This document shows, in pieces, positions 4,837-6,065 of a stretch of 6,065 nt of DNA. The stretch lies in contig JAHWKS010000393.1 in NCBI GenBank assembly GCA_019347795.1, forward strand, positions 1 through 6,065. Reading direction: 5' to 3'. Origin of the DNA: Planctomycetota bacterium. Its GTDB lineage: Bacteria; Planctomycetota; Planctomycetia; Pirellulales; Pirellulaceae. The notes beneath the pieces are model-generated. The model was not told where the DNA came from. It ran no database searches and saw only the letters and a list, made by a program, of their open reading frames with translations. Within the stretch, counting starts at the first letter, position 1; each line of letters opens with the position of its first letter. The translations under genes and the position numbers were made by a program.

Positions 4837-6065
4837 ATGCCTCGCTGGCAATTCTGGATCGACGTCGGCGGGACGTTCACCGACTGCTTCGGCCTTCGCC
4901 CCGACGGCGTCCTGCTGCGGAATAAGGTGCTCAGCAGCGGCGTGGTAAAAGGCGCGGTGGGGGAAGGCTCTACGGCAGAAGCGATCGCGGATCCGGCGCG
5001 ACAGTCGGATCCGCTCGACTTCTGGACCGGCTATCGCCTCCGCCTGCTCGACGGGCAAGGCGCCGTCGTCGCGGAATCCGCGATCGCACATTTCGACCAC
5101 GCTCGCGGCGTTTTCAAACTCGACTCCCCGCTTGCGGTTTCGCCGCATCCGGCGCAGCCGTACGAGCTGACTTCCGGCGAAGAAGCCCCCATTCTCGCGA
5201 TCCGTTCTCTCTTGGGCCTCCCGCTCGACACGCCGATCCCGCGCTGCACGGTCCGGCTCGGAACCACCCGCGGGACGAACGCCTTGCTCACCCGCCGCGG
5301 CGCCAAGACGGCGCTTATCACCACTCGCGGCTTCGGCGACATTCTGCACATCGGCTATCAGAATCGTCCGCGGCTGTTCGACCTGGCGATCAAGAAGCCG
5401 CCGCCGCTGTTTACAGCGGTCGTCGAGATTGACGAACGCGTCACCGCCGGCGGCGAGGTGCTCCGCCCGCCCGATCCGAACGCAATCCGTGCCGCACTCG
5501 AGCCGCTGCGAGAACACGGAATCGAGTCGCTGGCGATCTGCCTCATGCACGCGTGGCGGTTTTCGGCGCACGAGGAGCTGATTGAACAGGTCGCCCGCGA
5601 TATCGGTTTTGAAGAGATCAGCCTCTCCAGCCGAACGGCGCCGGTCATCAAGATCGTCGCCCGCGGCGACACCACCGTGCTGGACGCGTATCTCAACCCG
5701 GTGCTGCGGCGATACGTCCAGCGGCTCCGCAACTCGCTGGACGCCGCGGGCAAGAGCGAGCTGCGATTGTTAACCTCCGCCGGCGGCTTGGTGGACGCCG
5801 ATCACTTCGTGGGGAAAGACAGCATCCTCTCCGGCCCGGCGGGCGGCGTGGTCGGCTTTTCGCGAGCGGCCCAGGCCGCTGGATTCTCCCGGGCCATCGG
5901 CTTCGATATGGGAGGCACCAGCACCGACGTCTCGCGGTTCGACGGCCGGTTCGAGCTGGAGTACGAGACGGAGAAGGCCGGTGTCCGCCTCGTCGCTCCG
6001 ATGATGGCCATCGAAACGGTGGCGGCCGGCGGCGGCTCGATCTGCCGCTTCGACGGCGTGAAGCT
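4837..6065 (+). CDS. Hydantoinase/5-oxoprolinase family protein, N-terminal part
   Basis: The frame is open from the ATG at 4837 past the window end (409 full codons). A GTG at 4831 is an alternative start. Family enzymes open lactam rings with ATP; 5-oxoprolinase turns 5-oxo-L-proline into L-glutamate in the cytoplasm. Visible motifs are FWIDVGGTFTDC (residues 6-17, first phosphate loop of the ASKHA-type HyuA fold), GTTRGTNALLTRRGAKTALITTRGF from 142 onward followed by IGYQNRPRLFDL, SGPAGGVVG from 332, and GFDMGGTSTDVS from 355 (second phosphate motif). The FWID start and the GYQNRP block favour 5-oxoprolinase over hydantoinase; full-length fused forms reach about 1200-1300 residues, so about two thirds is probably missing. 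Residues 36-111 look like an extra beta-rich segment absent from the classic enzyme. No clear ribosome binding site or terminator separates it from the toxin gene. Confidence 0.9.
   Translation, partial: MPRWQFWIDVGGTFTDCFGLRPDGVLLRNKVLSSGVVKGAVGEGSTAEAIADPARQSDPLDFWTGYRLRLLDGQGAVVAESAIAHFDHARGVFKLDSPLAVSPHPAQPYELTSGEEAPILAIRSLLGLPLDTPIPRCTVRLGTTRGTNALLTRRGAKTALITTRGFGDILHIGYQNRPRLFDLAIKKPPPLFTAVVEIDERVTAGGEVLRPPDPNAIRAALEPLREHGIESLAICLMHAWRFSAHEELIEQVARDIGFEEISLSSRTAPVIKIVARGDTTVLDAYLNPVLRRYVQRLRNSLDAAGKSELRLLTSAGGLVDADHFVGKDSILSGPAGGVVGFSRAAQAAGFSRAIGFDMGGTSTDVSRFDGRFELEYETEKAGVRLVAPMMAIETVAAGGGSICRFDGVK

Noticed and set aside
4988..5013. Two CGGATCCG palindromes 18 bp apart
   Set aside because: They lie in frame within the oxoprolinase coding region and are explained by Asp-Pro codons in GC-rich DNA.
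4744..5571. 275-codon minus-strand open frame antisense to the oxoprolinase
   Set aside because: Its Arg-rich translation has no motif; the opposite strand has clear oxoprolinase motifs throughout.

Overview
The window looks like a piece of a GC-rich planctomycete chromosome. This rests on gene content, not on a marker gene: a secreted formylglycine-dependent sulfatase, a secreted FG-GAP/VCBS propeller protein with many Asp-rich calcium loops, small toxin-antitoxin pairs, and an oxoprolinase subtype that I associate with planctomycetes. No rRNA, tRNA, CRISPR array, transposase or integrase is visible.

Layout from left to right. (1) 48-458 (+): a VapC-type PIN ribonuclease whose N-terminus, with the first catalytic aspartate, is disrupted. 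(2) 486-1676 (-): a 396-residue secreted FG-GAP/VCBS repeat protein, convergent with the PIN gene. (3) 1731-2177 and 2205-2591 (-): two small genes 27 bp apart that resemble paired protein families of unknown function. They may be co-transcribed with the FG-GAP gene, but a hairpin lies in the 54-bp gap between them and it. (4) 2592-2762: a divergent promoter region. (5) 2763-4286 (+): a 507-residue exported sulfatase with an intact CxPSR site. (6) 4358-4576 and 4573-4827 (+): an antitoxin and a RelE/ParE-like toxin overlapping by ATGA, with their own candidate promoter and a short palindrome beside the antitoxin ribosome binding site. (7) 4837 to the window end (+): the N-terminal 409 residues of a hydantoinase/5-oxoprolinase, starting 9 bp after the toxin stop.

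The sulfatase and FG-GAP protein are probably envelope or extracellular proteins; sulfatases of this kind act on sulfated polysaccharides. The small genes between them look like accessory modules inserted among metabolic genes. The best candidate for something undescribed is the two-gene unit at 1731-2591. The disrupted PIN gene and the tight junction between the toxin and the oxoprolinase are the next most useful things to check.
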